DNA of 64,000 nt from contig JAFKAC010000122.1 in NCBI GenBank assembly GCA_025766275.1, forward strand, positions 62,001-126,000. The letters are read 5' to 3'. Each line of letters opens with the position of its first letter. Position 1 is the stretch's first letter. Made by a program: the position numbers and the translations under genes. Of the stretch, positions 25,498 through 37,672 are shown piece after piece. Origin of the DNA: Lactarius indigo. Lineage: Eukaryota > Basidiomycota > Agaricomycetes > Russulales > Russulaceae. The notes under the pieces are model-generated. The model saw only the letters and a list, made by a program, of their open reading frames with translations, was not told where the DNA came from and did no database searches.

Positions 25498-28400
25498 CCT
25501 CGAGGCGTCTCACACAAACTACTTCAGTGGACAGACACTAACCTTTTCTCACTTGTCTCCCAACCAGGCGTCCCAACGAGACGAGGTCTACAGAGTGAAC
25601 GCGAAAGCACGCTCGACCTCGTCTGGGTTAACGAAGCAGCCTCGTCCCTCACCTTCACCCCGCCGTTGGTAGATTGGGAGGCCTCTATTGGCTCCGACCA
25701 CGCGGGGATTCGGTTTGAGTGGATCATCTCCGGTACACACCGAGGTGACAAACAGACGCCTAAACAAATCTTTTCGCCAGTGTTCCAATCTGACGGGGAT
25801 GAGAAACGATGGAGAGATGACATCGTCGCTCGCCTACCTCCTCCGTGTATCACCACTAACATAAACGACCTCGAACTCGCAGCCACAGACTTACAGAACG
25901 CCATCGTCGCCGCATGTCTCGCCCATATGCGAGTCAAGAACCCACAAACTTCCCGCGGTAACCCGTGGTGGGATCAAGAGTGCCGCGAAGCCTCCAAGGC
26001 GGTAGCGGACACTACCCATGACTCCCAGGACAGACGCGACAAGGTCAAATTGTTCCGCAAAGTCACCGCCCGCAAGAAGACGGAATACTACAACAAAGCC
26101 ATCGAAGAATCACCCGTCTGGGAGGTCGCCAAATGGCGTAATGGCCGAAGAACAGCGGGCATCCCCGCGCTCATTGACGCTGATGGCTCTCTTAAATTCA
26201 CACAGGAAGAAATAGGCACCATCCTCGCCCGAAAATTCTTCGTCGAAGAACTGGACGAAGTCCTACCTAATCAGTCGGACGACCCCCCTCCAATTACCAC
26301 AAGAGCTTTCGATCCAATCCACGAAGATGAAGTCCAACGTCTCCTGAACACAGGCGACAACCACTCGGCTCCCGGGGAATCGGGTGTCTCCTGGGCCATC
26401 CTCAAAATGGCCTGGAGCGCCATCTCCCATCACGTCGTTTCCCTATTCAATGCCCTACTGACAGCACAATACCACCCTACAGTGTGGAAAACAGCAGTAG
26501 TAGTAGTTATCCCGAAACCGGGAAAACCAAGCTACCTCGCTGCCAAAGCCTACCGACCTATATCGCTGATAGAATGCGTCAGCAAGCTCTTGGAAAAAGT
26601 TGTTGCCAAACGACTCACCTTCTGCGCTGATAAATACTCCCTCTTACCTACCACCCAGTTCGGCACGAGAGCCTTCTCGTCCACCTTAGACGCGGGACTG
26701 ACGCTGGTCCATGATGTCCAAGCAGCCTTCCGCCTTAACCGCAAATGCGCGGCGCTGCTTTTTGACATTAAAGGTTTCTTTGATCACGTTCACAGCGGTC
26801 GACTTGTCGCCACACTCAAGAACCTCGGCTTCCCGCCTCAGATATACGGCTGGATCCGATCCTTCCTCAACGACCGCCGCGTCAAGATGTCCTTCAACAG
26901 CAAGATGGACGACATACGTTCTCAACCTATCGGTACACCCCAAGGTTCCCCTATTTCCCCTATCCTCTCCGCCATATATACTTCCACCCTCCTCAAACTC
27001 ACACCGCCCCCCGATGCCACCAACTCAACTCTAGGTATGTATGTAGACGACGGTATCATCTTCTCCCATGGTCAAACCTGGGATGAGGTCACCACCGCAC
27101 TACGCAACCGGTACCGCGCGTGCGAAGATTGGCTTCGCCGCTCCAACTTGGAGTGCGAACCAGACAAAACGGAGCTAATCTTTTTCATCAAACCCTGGTC
27201 TAGGAACCGCCAGCCTCCGCCTACGAAGCTTTTCCTCCCGGACCCCAGCCATCAAACGTACTACCCAGTCATAGCCTCCGACAACCTCCGCTACCTCGGC
27301 TTCTTCATCAATCACAAGCTCGACTGGAACCCTCACGTCGACACCATGTGCAATAGAGCAAGAGCCTCGATCAAGTCACTTCAACTATTGGGAAACACAA
27401 GGAGAGGCATCTCGTCAGCCAACTGGCGCCTCCTTTTTAACGCCATATGCCTACCGGTTCTCTCATATGGTTGTCAACTCTGGATGACCAAGAAGCGCAA
27501 TAAAGGACTGATCCTTAAAGTCCAAAAGGTGATCAACGAAGGTGTTAGAGTAGTATCCGGCTCCTTCCGTTCAGCTCCGAGGGGCCCCCTTCACGAACTG
27601 ACGCGCATCTTACCAGCAAAACAATACCTAGAGAAACTAACGAAATCTTCTTCCCTCAGACTGTTCCGCGTCCCCCGAACCTCCCAACTTCTAACCCGCT
27701 TAGGGGAAGAGTGGGGAGGGGAGGTCCAGAGCGGCCCACACTCCAGCAATGGAGGGGTGGTGTGCAACAGCATACTACGGGTTAGGTCTGGACGTACCCA
27801 ACAGCACCCCACTGCCTTGGAGGTTCTCGCGGGTTTGGTTGACCCTCTGTTAACCGAACACGTCGACGTCACAGCCGTGCCCCCCTGGGAGGTTCCCAAC
27901 TGGGGTGGACACGTGAACTGTGAGGGCAAGGTAGACCCTAAGCCCCGGAAGGAGTGGACCAACAAGCTGTACAGCCGGCCCACCTCCGACCAAATGATCA
28001 TCCGGCTGGTCTCTAAGATCACCAACAAACACCGTTACGACAACAAACACGTGGGGGCGGCTGCGATACACGTCACACATGGGTCGCGGCCCCCCTTCAC
28101 CAGATCCTGGGTCTTGGGTACGGAGGTGGAAGACAACGATGTTGCCCTGTTTGGCCTCGCCAAGACAGCGGAGTTCCTATCAGCTGAGTGCTCACAGGCG
28201 GCCCCAAAGACCATTTACATCTTACATCACAATGACTCATTACTTACACAAATCACCAACTTCCGCGCCCTCGAAAATCAGAGCGCAGTACTTACGTGGC
28301 ACCGTTCTCTCACTTCTTTCTTCTCACAGCCTAGGGACACGGGGATCTCCCTCGTGTGGTCGCCTGTTGACCGGAAGAGAGCTCCCGATTCCGACGCCTT

Positions 28401-28974
28401 CAAAGCAGTGGCGAGAGCCTGCAGCACAGCCTCCGCCTCCGCCGCCCAACCTATCCGCTCAGTTATCTGGGTCAAAAAGAATCTACGCGGTGCCGCATTC
28501 CGCTCCTGGGCCCAGGACAGACAGTCCTCCTTATCCACCCTATCCACCCCTCGAGCATACAATCACTCCATCATGACAACCCGCCCCCCTGATGGGCGCA
28601 ACCATCCTTTATGGCTGGCCGCCATACCCCCCAAAAAGCCCAGTGATGACTACGTGCCCATTACCCGCCGCACCCACGCCACTGCCATGCAACTCGCCAC
28701 CCTACATTCCTTCACATCCGACTACTCCCTCCGTCATCGCCCCGACCTCCCCACCCAATCATCCATGTGTCACGCATGCAACGTCCCCTATTCATTTAAA
28801 CACGCCATCTACCAATGCCCCTTGTACGCGTCACACCGGAATAGGGCCTTCGACTACTATCTCCGCGGTTCCACCACCCTCCGGCTCTTCTACGTGCTGG
28901 AACACCAACTCTGTCTCTTCCTGCAATACTCCAAAGCTGCTTCCGCACCCCGGCGTCCTATCGAACCAGGATGA
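25471..28974 (+). CDS. LINE ORF2: endonuclease C-terminus, reverse transcriptase, RNase H-like (5'-truncated)
   Basis: The element-derived part begins at 25512. It starts inside the APE-type endonuclease near LFSLVSQPGVPTRRGL and keeps the terminal SIGSDHAGI motif. Reverse transcriptase motifs follow: VVVIPKPGKPSY, AYRPISLIECVSKLLEK, ALLFDIKGFFDHV, GTPQGSPISPILSAIY and the catalytic LGMYVDDGIIF. An RNase H-like region and a C-terminal zinc-binding-like CHAC...H...C segment complete the protein, which is open to the stop at 28974. The only upstream in-frame ATG (25471) lies in host flanking DNA. The protein is closely similar in layout to the ORF2 at 59459-63508 and would be non-autonomous. 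Confidence 0.9.
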   Translation: MNISKLFVQPRGVSHKLLQWTDTNLFSLVSQPGVPTRRGLQSERESTLDLVWVNEAASSLTFTPPLVDWEASIGSDHAGIRFEWIISGTHRGDKQTPKQIFSPVFQSDGDEKRWRDDIVARLPPPCITTNINDLELAATDLQNAIVAACLAHMRVKNPQTSRGNPWWDQECREASKAVADTTHDSQDRRDKVKLFRKVTARKKTEYYNKAIEESPVWEVAKWRNGRRTAGIPALIDADGSLKFTQEEIGTILARKFFVEELDEVLPNQSDDPPPITTRAFDPIHEDEVQRLLNTGDNHSAPGESGVSWAILKMAWSAISHHVVSLFNALLTAQYHPTVWKTAVVVVIPKPGKPSYLAAKAYRPISLIECVSKLLEKVVAKRLTFCADKYSLLPTTQFGTRAFSSTLDAGLTLVHDVQAAFRLNRKCAALLFDIKGFFDHVHSGRLVATLKNLGFPPQIYGWIRSFLNDRRVKMSFNSKMDDIRSQPIGTPQGSPISPILSAIYTSTLLKLTPPPDATNSTLGMYVDDGIIFSHGQTWDEVTTALRNRYRACEDWLRRSNLECEPDKTELIFFIKPWSRNRQPPPTKLFLPDPSHQTYYPVIASDNLRYLGFFINHKLDWNPHVDTMCNRARASIKSLQLLGNTRRGISSANWRLLFNAICLPVLSYGCQLWMTKKRNKGLILKVQKVINEGVRVVSGSFRSAPRGPLHELTRILPAKQYLEKLTKSSSLRLFRVPRTSQLLTRLGEEWGGEVQSGPHSSNGGVVCNSILRVRSGRTQQHPTALEVLAGLVDPLLTEHVDVTAVPPWEVPNWGGHVNCEGKVDPKPRKEWTNKLYSRPTSDQMIIRLVSKITNKHRYDNKHVGAAAIHVTHGSRPPFTRSWVLGTEVEDNDVALFGLAKTAEFLSAECSQAAPKTIYILHHNDSLLTQITNFRALENQSAVLTWHRSLTSFFSQPRDTGISLVWSPVDRKRAPDSDAFKAVARACSTASASAAQPIRSVIWVKKNLRGAAFRSWAQDRQSSLSTLSTPRAYNHSIMTTRPPDGRNHPLWLAAIPPKKPSDDYVPITRRTHATAMQLATLHSFTSDYSLRHRPDLPTQSSMCHACNVPYSFKHAIYQCPLYASHRNRAFDYYLRGSTTLRLFYVLEHQLCLFLQYSKAASAPRRPIEPG
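25498..25511. repeat. Left target-site duplication of LINE 1
   Basis: CCTCGAGGCGTCTC, identical to 29318-29331. The match can be extended by AA if two poly(A) bases are counted. Confidence 0.9.
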
Positions 28975-29285
28975 AGGAGCTCTCCGTCCTCAACTTGATA
29001 CCCTGCGCCCAGCGCAGCCCCGTAAGCGCTACCTTTTCGTGTTCCGTCTCCTTTTAAAGGAGCCTTGTGCTTTCGGCTAACAACGTACTACGCTTCCTTT
29101 TCCCGTGACCCGGTTTCCTCTACGTCTGAGGTGGCCATGTGTAAATGTTTCGACATCTACTTACATCCTTTCTCGGCACGCCTAGCCCTCATGTGAGCCC
29201 AGCTTACTTATCAACCTTATGTACTTCCACTCTATGTCGGAGACCGGCTTTGTATCTCTATACTGCTCCGGAATATAAATTCATT

Positions 29286-29317
<32 letters not shown>
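25512..29317 (+). mobile_element. 5'-truncated LINE (non-LTR retrotransposon) 1
   Basis: A 3806-bp insertion bounded by perfect 14-bp duplications, with a 31-base poly(A) tail at 29287-29317. It lacks ORF1 and most of the endonuclease domain. The open, undamaged ORF2 and long poly(A) point to a recent insertion. It has no terminal repeats, as expected of target-primed reverse transcription. The 3' end reads CTCCGGAATATAAATTCATTC before the tail. Confidence 0.93.
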
Positions 29318-29320
<3 letters not shown>

Positions 29321-29331
29321 CGAGGCGTCTC
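29318..29331. repeat. Right target-site duplication of LINE 1
   Basis: CCTCGAGGCGTCTC, identical to 25498-25511. It continues directly into the core promoter of copy C. Confidence 0.9.
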
Positions 29332-29350
29332 CGCAGTCACCCCGAAATGC

Positions 29351-29360
29351 TATATATTTT
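29351..29360 (+). promoter_or_regulatory. TATA-like box of copy C
   Basis: TATATATTTT lies 58 bp upstream of the start codon at 29409. It is the counterpart of the element at 12586 in copy B and lies on the gene side of the LINE, so the core promoter survived the insertion. Confidence 0.45.
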
Positions 29361-29408
29361 GCCCATTCTTGTTTTCTCGAATCCCCACTCCTCATCTTTC
29401 TTTGCGGT

Positions 29409-32400
29409 ATGTCGAAGTCACCCGAGTTTTCCTCAGGTATACACAAGCAGATTTGGGCCGACTTGAATATATTCAATACAGCCTCTTTGACATCGGATGA
29501 AGATATAGCCAACGCTGTGGCTGTACTAGAGGGCACTTTGGATGACCATTCAGCAGGCCCTATCATTCACCGCTCCCTGCAACCCGAGCACCCATATGCC
29601 TTCGAGTTCATGATATCTTGTATGTCCGAAACCTTTATTCTGTACTTGACGTACTTGACGCTCGCCATAGCCATCAACGATACCACTTCAGCATACATCT
29701 TGAATTTCGTCCTCAACAAATTCCCTTCAAACCCTAGCGATTTCCGTTCCTCTCTTGGTTATGAGACTGTCTTTCGACTCTCGCGTTCTCTCTCTCAACT
29801 CTCGTATGACTTCAATGGACGGCCAGAAGACCTCGACGATCATTGTCATCGCACTGAGATGGCTCCCACCATCCTCGAAGACCTCTCTATACTATTGCAA
29901 TCAAGTTTTTTTGAGGAGGCAGAGTCGTCAAACAGAAAGACTAAGCAGAAGTCTGAGACTCCCAGGTGGCGTAAAGCCCTGACTGGCGCACATGCCGAAA
30001 TCGAGGATAGACTCTTTCAAGCTCTAGGGTCACGAGTTCCTAAAACCCGCGAGGCGGCGGAGGAGATACTAATGGAGGTCGTTAAAAACCAAAAAGACAT
30101 CTTGAGGGTGAGTACAATGTCATAAACTCGTCCATGTTTAGAGAGAACTACTCATCTTTCTACCAGTTCCTTTTCACTCTGCTTCGACGCCCCGAGATTA
30201 CGAGGCTTATCCGCAGTGCATACTTTCGGGGGAACATACCCCAGGGGATACGAGTGGACGCCGCCATGCCACTGACAGCAAGAGCAATCTATTCACCGTT
30301 TGCCTCCCGTGGAGAACTAATACAGGCCGATCTTTACTTCCCATCAGCGGCTGGGTTTGGGGAGTGGCGTATACTCTGCTCGTGTTCCTTTATCAGTGAG
30401 GTGACACGAGACAATGCACTGTTCAAAGCAGTGCTGGGACGTTTGCGGTATGCCCCTGTCACTTTTTTGGTCGGGTGGGCCAAGGAAGATAACTCGTACA
30501 TCCACAGGGAGCTCTCGTTGGGCTGTTTTTCCGAAACAAATCAAAAGCGATTAACGAAGGATAGTCCAATTCATATTTTTCGAGCCCGTCTCCCAGGGGG
30601 CACAAGGCTGGTGGTAAGTGGCGTCAGAGTCTTGCCGCTGCCGGGAGTCCTGACGCGCTACAAGTACCTTATCGATGTCATTTCGGAGTTTGGCAGAGAC
30701 GTATGTTGATTTCATCTCTATGACAATAGCCACTACTAAAGCTTTCGTGCGTTAGTATGAAATCCAAGGTTCTGTCAATTGAACACTCTCCTAGCACGAA
30801 TTTCTAATCGGGACGCGTGCCAGTTTTGAGGATTCTTGGAATCTACAGTATGGACAAGCTGAAACGAACCGACTGGGAGAAACACGGCAGGTATTGAGCA
30901 ATGAAAGGTGGCGACTATACCGAGAAGTGAGGTTGCGACATCTTCATATTTTTCCTAATAAAAATAACACCAAATAGATGCAAAGCAAGGAAATCCTGTG
31001 GCGGGTTTTACTATGATCCAATAATATTCAATGTCAATCGGGCCGCCAAGCAAATTACGACAATCTCTACTGATTTCGGCCACCAGGACCAGGAAGTGGA
31101 TGAGGTATCGTATTATCCTTAGTTTTGGAGGTCTCTGACTTCTGGCCACCTAGATCCGTAGAAAATTCGAGTGAGTACGGAGTTCGCTTCAAATAACAAA
31201 TAGTGGTCATTCGGGGTGTATTACAGCCTCGAACAGTATTCGGTTCTTTCTCAGGTAAGGCACGCAGGCCTACCGTTGCAGCAGAATCTGATGACTTGCA
31301 CGGATCAGAATGTCATTACTGATATCCTCGAGGGTCGTGAATATCCCCACGTTTTTCATCCATCGTAAGTGTACTCCCACTCTCGGTTGGCCTACCTGTG
31401 CGTTCTGAGGGAGATCAAGTCCGGCGGAGAAAAAGGTCATTGAATTCACAAAATCTTCATTTGTGATTGGTCGAAGCGGGACTGGGTACGTGGATGTACC
31501 GCCAGCCTGACCGTGCACCTAATCGTAGTCATTGGTAGGAAAACTACGGTGATTATCTTCAAGATATTTGGAATAGAACGGGCATGGCAGAACCGGGGAA
31601 GCATTGGGCCACGCCCTCGGCAGCTGTTCATAACGAAGTCTCAGCTTCTCGCCAACAAAGTTGAGCACGACTATATAAACCTCTTATTCTCGCTTTCCAC
31701 CGGTCCGGACATGCCACAATATGTCCGCGAACGCATCCAACACTGGAGCTCGCGCAGGAGGAATAAAATATTGGACCTAGATGACGCAGAAGGCACAAGA
31801 GACGATCTTCCTGAGAAATTTAGTGAGCTCCAAGACAGCCACTTCCCATTGTTCATAATGGTGGACACAGTCGGTGCGACACTTGCTACAAGGAAACTGA
31901 AACTGATGACGGCTATATTCTCATATAGTTGTGGAACCTCCTAGAGGCCGACGTGAAACCTCCCCCCTCCAAGAGCCGACATTCACGTTCCCAGAAGGGG
32001 AATAACAAGTGGCTACGTCACACCGACTTGGTGACATTCGATGTCTTCAAAAGGAAGTATTGGGACCACCTCCCCCAATTTCTGACCAAGGGTATTGGTG
32101 TGTCCCCTCCGACCGCCTTTATAGCAATTATTGTGCGCGCTCTCAACTAGCCATATAGTGCCATCCGTTGCATTTGGTGATATCATTGGTGCGCTCTTAT
32201 GCGGTCTTTCGTATTTCCACCGCCAAACTTCTGATCGTCTAGGGACTATCAAGGGGTCAGAGAAATCACTGGAGTTCCCAAAGCGCGCTCTCGACAGAGA
32301 AACCTACGAAAGTCTCACGAACAGGGATTATGCACTGTTCGAATCTTATCAAAAACTCAAGCGGGAGCGGTGTGAGCGTGACCTTGCGGATAGGTGCACC

Positions 32401-35400
32401 CCCAGCGCTGCACGTTCAACCCGCCGCTGACTTGTTTCAAATCCAGGACACACGACCTGTTGGACGGGATAAATGAAAAGGGGCCGAAAGGCAATCTTGT
32501 CGATTTTGTGTGGGTGGAATTCGCTCCCTCTCTTGAATCGGTGGACTTAGTGATCCGTCGCTGGAAGTTACGTGGATGAAGTGCAAGACCTACTCCTCAT
32601 TGACGCTCGACGTACGTTCTGCAATAATACTCTGTAACGACATTACTTAGCACGACATAGTGATTGTATCACTATGCCGAAATCCTGACGGATTGCTATG
32701 GGCCGGTGACACGGCTCAGACCATATCTATTGGGAGTACTTTCAGTTTCAAGCAGCTTGGGGCATTTGTTTATAGATACCAAGTACGTAATTCTGAGGTA
32801 CAACTGGCATACGACTCGATACGAGAAGCTGACCATTTCTTCAGAGATCAATCCAAGCACTGCGTGGAATCCCAAGTCAACCCAAGGGTTTTCAATTGCT
32901 CGTGAACTACCGCTCTCATGGTAATATCGTAAAATGTGCCAACGCCATAATCCAACTACTGCGGCGATTCCCGGGCGCCATCGATGTTCTGCAACAGGAA
33001 GTAGGTGTCGCCGGCAAAGCAAAGCCTGTATTTTTCCATAGCGGATGCCTTCCTTCCCAAGAATACGATTTCTTCCTTTCGTCCACGTGAGTATCCACAA
33101 CATCCTTCTAGGTGTGTGTGCCTTGATTAACTTTGTTTCGTAGCGGACGGCCCTGTATGCTTGGGTCTGAACAGTGTACGAAAAAGTCCCTCCATTTGTT
33201 GCAAATTATATAGACGGTCTTATCTGTGACACTAGGCATCATAGTGAGGGACGAAGCTGCTCGTCAGAGGCTCAGGAGAGATACTGGGCGTGTCGGCATT
33301 GTCCTGTACATCGATACATTTTCCCCCTTCGTTCCTCGCTTACTGTAACGCCTTTCAGGACACTATTCAACAGCAAAGGTCTTGAGTTTCCCGACGTGAG
33401 TTTTATGCGCTGCGCAAAATACGTTTTAGCTCATCCGTTACATTGATCTTTCGTGTCCATAGGTCATTTTGTACAATTTTTTTGGGGAGTCTGCGAACGC
33501 GAATCTCTGGCGGCATTTAACAGATGCTCAGCCCCATCCGCTTGAGGATCTGAAATACGCACCCTTGATCTATGAGGTCAGTTACACAGTCGTTTCCCAG
33601 GGTTTAGACGGATGACTTCTCTCACTGGCAGCTTAAATGCTTGTACGTCGCTATAACCCGAGCAAAGCACAAACTCTGGATTGTCGATTATTCTGACATT
33701 TGCTTGCCAATCAAGGTTCGTGCCTTATACACAGCTCCACAATTGGCGAGACGTGAATATGAGTCACAGCGTCATCTACTTAATCTCGGACTTGTTGAGG
33801 AACCGCACACCGTCCGAAACTCACTCGAAGATTTTATCGATCAACCTACCTCAAAGGGATGGCTCGAGGCAGGAAAACGACTCCTGGATCACGAAGAGTT
33901 CGAAGAAGCTGCCATGGCCTTTGAAAATGCAGGTGACGTCTACATGCAGGCGGTTGCCATGGCATTTCACCGACGGGAAGTCGCACGTGACATCCCTGAA
34001 TCTGCGGCGAAGCGCCGAGGAGAAGCTTTCGTAGCCGCTGCCGATGCATTCGAGCATTGTGCCACAATGGCGGATGATGAAGAGGAGGAGCATTCCCGTT
34101 ACGTAGCAGCTGCGCGTTGTTATGCTGAAATCAAGCACCATCAAGGGGTGGTGAGAACTCTAAAGCGAGCAGGGATGTATACAGAGGCGGCATCATACTG
34201 TTTCGATAACAATCTCCTCAAAGACGCCGTCTCGCTTATCAAAACATCCAGGGTAGACCAGGAGACCACAGAACGTGTCAAGCAGGTCGCACGGATATCG
34301 TATTTGGAGGCGAAAAACCTAGAGTGCGTCTTCCAAGTAAAGCTTTTTAATCTCGCCTCATAGCCCCGCAGAGAGGCCGAGGAGTTGTTTGACGACGAAG
34401 AAGAACAGATGGAGTTCGTTGTCGAGCACGAACTTGGGGTTACTCGTGCAGTTCTCCTCGTGAAACAGAAGAAATACGGAGAAGCGGTCCGACAGTACTT
34501 GGACGAAGGCCAAGAGTTGGGCGCCCTCGAAGTAGCTCTCGACCATATCGACGACGTAACGCAGGACTCCGATGCTTTCAACGCTATCGTCACAAAGATC
34601 TTGTGGCGATACCTCTCGTTCGGTTGTCGCGGGTGGCCAGAAAACATAGGAATCCCCGCCTTCATGATCCGTAAGCTACTAGACACGATTCCTCTCCGGG
34701 AACTGCGTGTCAGAGAGCAGAAGCTGGTCAGTTCCTCCCTCTTTCTCCGGCGAGTTGGCTGACCTTTATGACGTAGCTCTACCTTTTCGAACTCATTTTC
34801 CTCGGAGAGTTATCAACGACCTCCCGGAAGACTCTCGCCAACCATATTCTTCGTTGTGACCCTCTCGACAAAGGGTTCAAACTCTTGGCGCTGGACTTGT
34901 ATTTTGATGACATGTCCTCGGCCTTGGATGTGTCTTCACAATCTGGAATTGTTTCATCACTTCACCTTTTCTACGAATACTCCCTCCTCATGAGAAACGC
35001 TGCTTTGGACAGAGCCCCATGGGATTCCCCTTGGCTTTGTGCCCTCTTCCAGATCGAGACAGATGGTGAAGATGTTCGGACGAAGCCAGGAACGCTTGTG
35101 TACGACTCTATGCGGAGTGATTCATCACTAGCAGAGGAACTACCGGAACACTCTGCGGTGTCGTTGTCTCATGAAGGGCCTTCTGAACGACTTAATCGCC
35201 TACTATGGGAGCGACTCGACACTCGGATATCGAAGAAGGACCGCATGTCTTCGCGTCTATCACTTTTTGACCCATGTATCCAGCTCACTCTCCATGGGTC
35301 CTGTCGTTTGGACCATACGGCCTCTCACCACCTCGATGAGGGCTGGTTCAATCGAAGAGTCCGTTTCCATCTCCAGCAGGTAATGATTCTCGATAACCTT

Positions 35401-37672
35401 CACGCCTTCGGTCGTACGGACTTCCCTGAACGCGTGAAGAAACAAAGGTTAGTAATTCCATAGACCACTTTCTTTCTTTCTGAAGCTAATCTTGGCGCGC
35501 CCCACAAAGACGCCTCCTTGGCGCGCTGGAGAATGCCCTGAACCCAGTCACGTACTTCAGTGGCTCAATCGCTTCCCTGAACGAAGATTTAATACCAGAA
35601 GCTGCTGATGGATTTGTGACAGTCAAACGGTGGGCCTTCGACGTTCTGTATACGCTCGATCCTTCCAGAGAAAGACTCCAAGGAGCTTTCCTTACGAACT
35701 TGTACAAAGCGTTCACGCTAGCACGGCTCCGAAAAGAAGGTCGTGCCATAAATAATTGCCTACGCCGTATTCCCTTTGCCTGGAAGCCCGAGCAAAAGCA
35801 TCCACGACTCCCAGTCATCTGTTACCGACCTGGCCGTCAGTTCTACACGCTACGTCACTTCCTGGCCTTCATGGACGGTTCTGGAGACCTGGTGCAAGGT
35901 ACCAAGTTCTTCGGGTGCGGTTCTTCCACCAGATCCCCAGATATGTCATTAGTGACGCCGATCATAATAGATTCATGGTCCAGGAGCGTCTCCCTGTGGA
36001 TCTCGCAGTACTATGCACCATAGTGGAGAGGTTATTTGGGCTTGCAATCATGACCACAAGACATCGAGGACTCGGTAGTCTGCACGGTGTACTTCTCCCG
36101 CGTACTTGGATATTGGAGCTGTGGGAGGATTTCTTCAGGTTCAAAGATAGGAGATTGGCGCCTCTGGAGGATCTCTTCGTCGCGACCAACAATCTTCTGA
36201 AGGATATATACACGGGAAAGTACCAAAGGCTCTCTCTAAGGGAATTTTGGAACCGCAGTGAGTTCTATTGGCTTTTTCACTAACACCGAATAACGCTTTG
36301 CAGCATCTCTGGACCTCAAGAACAAGGCGCTTAACTTTTCTGAAGGTATCCCACCAAAATACTTACAAGATCTGTGTGTCGCACGCATGTGTGTGGATTT
36401 CTTTTTGAAGCGTCCGTCTACTGATGCCCGTCGTGAATCAAAAGATTTAGATGTCTCTGCCTCCGTGGGTGTTCACTACCCATATTAAGACGGGAGCTGA
36501 TGTGAATATCATTAGTCGGCGAGAATTTCCGCCCTCATAGAAATAATGTAGTTCAAGTGGCGTCATCGCTTCGAGCGATTCCTTCTCTAGAGTCAAGAGG
36601 TTTTCACCGGCGGTGCGTGTTGATTCTGCACGAACGGTTCGACATCTGAAACGAAACTGGCCAGGTACATCGATTCTCAGCACTGGTCGGGGCTAGCAGG
36701 TGCTCTATACCAGTCGACGACGTCACCTTTCGACCGCCTTGTCCGTCTTCGTCTTGAAAGCTCTCCTATTTCAGGACCACAAATCCCTGGCGTTGATTTA
36801 GTCACATTTAGCGACACAAACACCATCCCCAACGCACTTCAGCCTCGTTCTGGAGATCTCCCAACTACCACCATTGACACACATGACAACGCAGGAGGAC
36901 CGTACGCGGCGACTGCTAGACAAGTTGCAGCTACTGATGAAATCGATGGAACAGGCAGTCAAAGCGTAGAAGGAGCTGCCGAATATTCAGCAGAAGACGC
37001 TATTGACGTCGGCGATGTAGGAGGATCGGACAAATCACAAGAGGCAGTTATCATCCAGAGGGCAGCGCGCCGGTATTTGCTAAAACGCGTCCAGCCAAGT
37101 TCCGACGACAAGCTGAAGACTGGACGGGATCGTCTTTTCAAAGCTTGCAAGGCATCTGCGAGCGCCGTTCACGACAGGTACCGAAAGATCTACCTCGGGC
37201 CAGTCCCTCATCTTCTTCTCTGTCTGGAATGGATCATCTCGAGCGCTCGAGCATCAAAAGGTACAATTAAGGCTCGACGTGCAGAGGCGGCTCGACGTGC
37301 CGAGACAACTCTTCAGGAGTTATCGGACCTAACGTTTCAACAGACGGAAATGAAGTAAGACTTAGAAGCATTTTGTTTGGCATGCGACTGAAGCAGTACC
37401 GCAGCGACATCGTCAAGGAGGCACGTGAACTACGAAGATGCCTGGAACCAGGAGCTAGCTATAGTTTACATCCTCAAGTGGAGACTCAAAGTAGGTGGGA
37501 CGCTGCGCGGGACCTAGGACCCATCAGAAGTGCGGTGACGAAAACGAGGGACTTGTCCGAACGCCTCTCTGAACGCCTCTCTGATGATGATCCGAAGTTT
37601 CCCACCGGGGAGTTCGAATGTGCATGGAAAGGAATCATGCCCTCCGAGATACTGAGAATGAGGTCACACTGA
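29409..37672 (+). pseudogene. TRANK1-like SF1 P-loop NTPase, copy C (probable pseudogene)
   Basis: Closely parallel to copy B. The first exons, 29409-29619, 29671-30107, 30167-30447, 30508-30613, 30665-30700, 30756-30768 and from 30824, keep phase for 385 codons and then meet TGA at 30895-30897, where copy B has CAA (context HGRY-stop-AMKGGDY). The acceptor for the exon near 31215 has changed from CAG to CGG, although the next AG (before CCTCGAACAG) would be in frame. Near 36530 the acceptor-like CAG is CCG, followed by a TAG. Other motifs are still readable: VIGRSGTG/KTTVIIFK near 31480-31550, YVDEVQD near 32570, AGDTAQTISIG near 32700, NYRSHGNIV near 32905, LFNSKGLEFPD near 33365, YVAITRAKHKLW near 33645, TPR-like helices 33830-34330, IQ motif IQRAARRYLLK near 37053. 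Most blocks show conservative change, so inactivation looks recent, or a readthrough/truncated product is possible. Confidence 0.8.
30756..30768 (+). other. 13-nt microexon of copy C
   Basis: TATGAAATCCAAG between TTAG and GT. It has the same length and phase as the microexons in copies A and B. Confidence 0.75.

Noticed and set aside
25462..25511. Calling the LINE ORF2 as complete from its first possible start.
   Set aside because: The first codons lie in host DNA outside the target duplication; the element itself starts inside the endonuclease domain.
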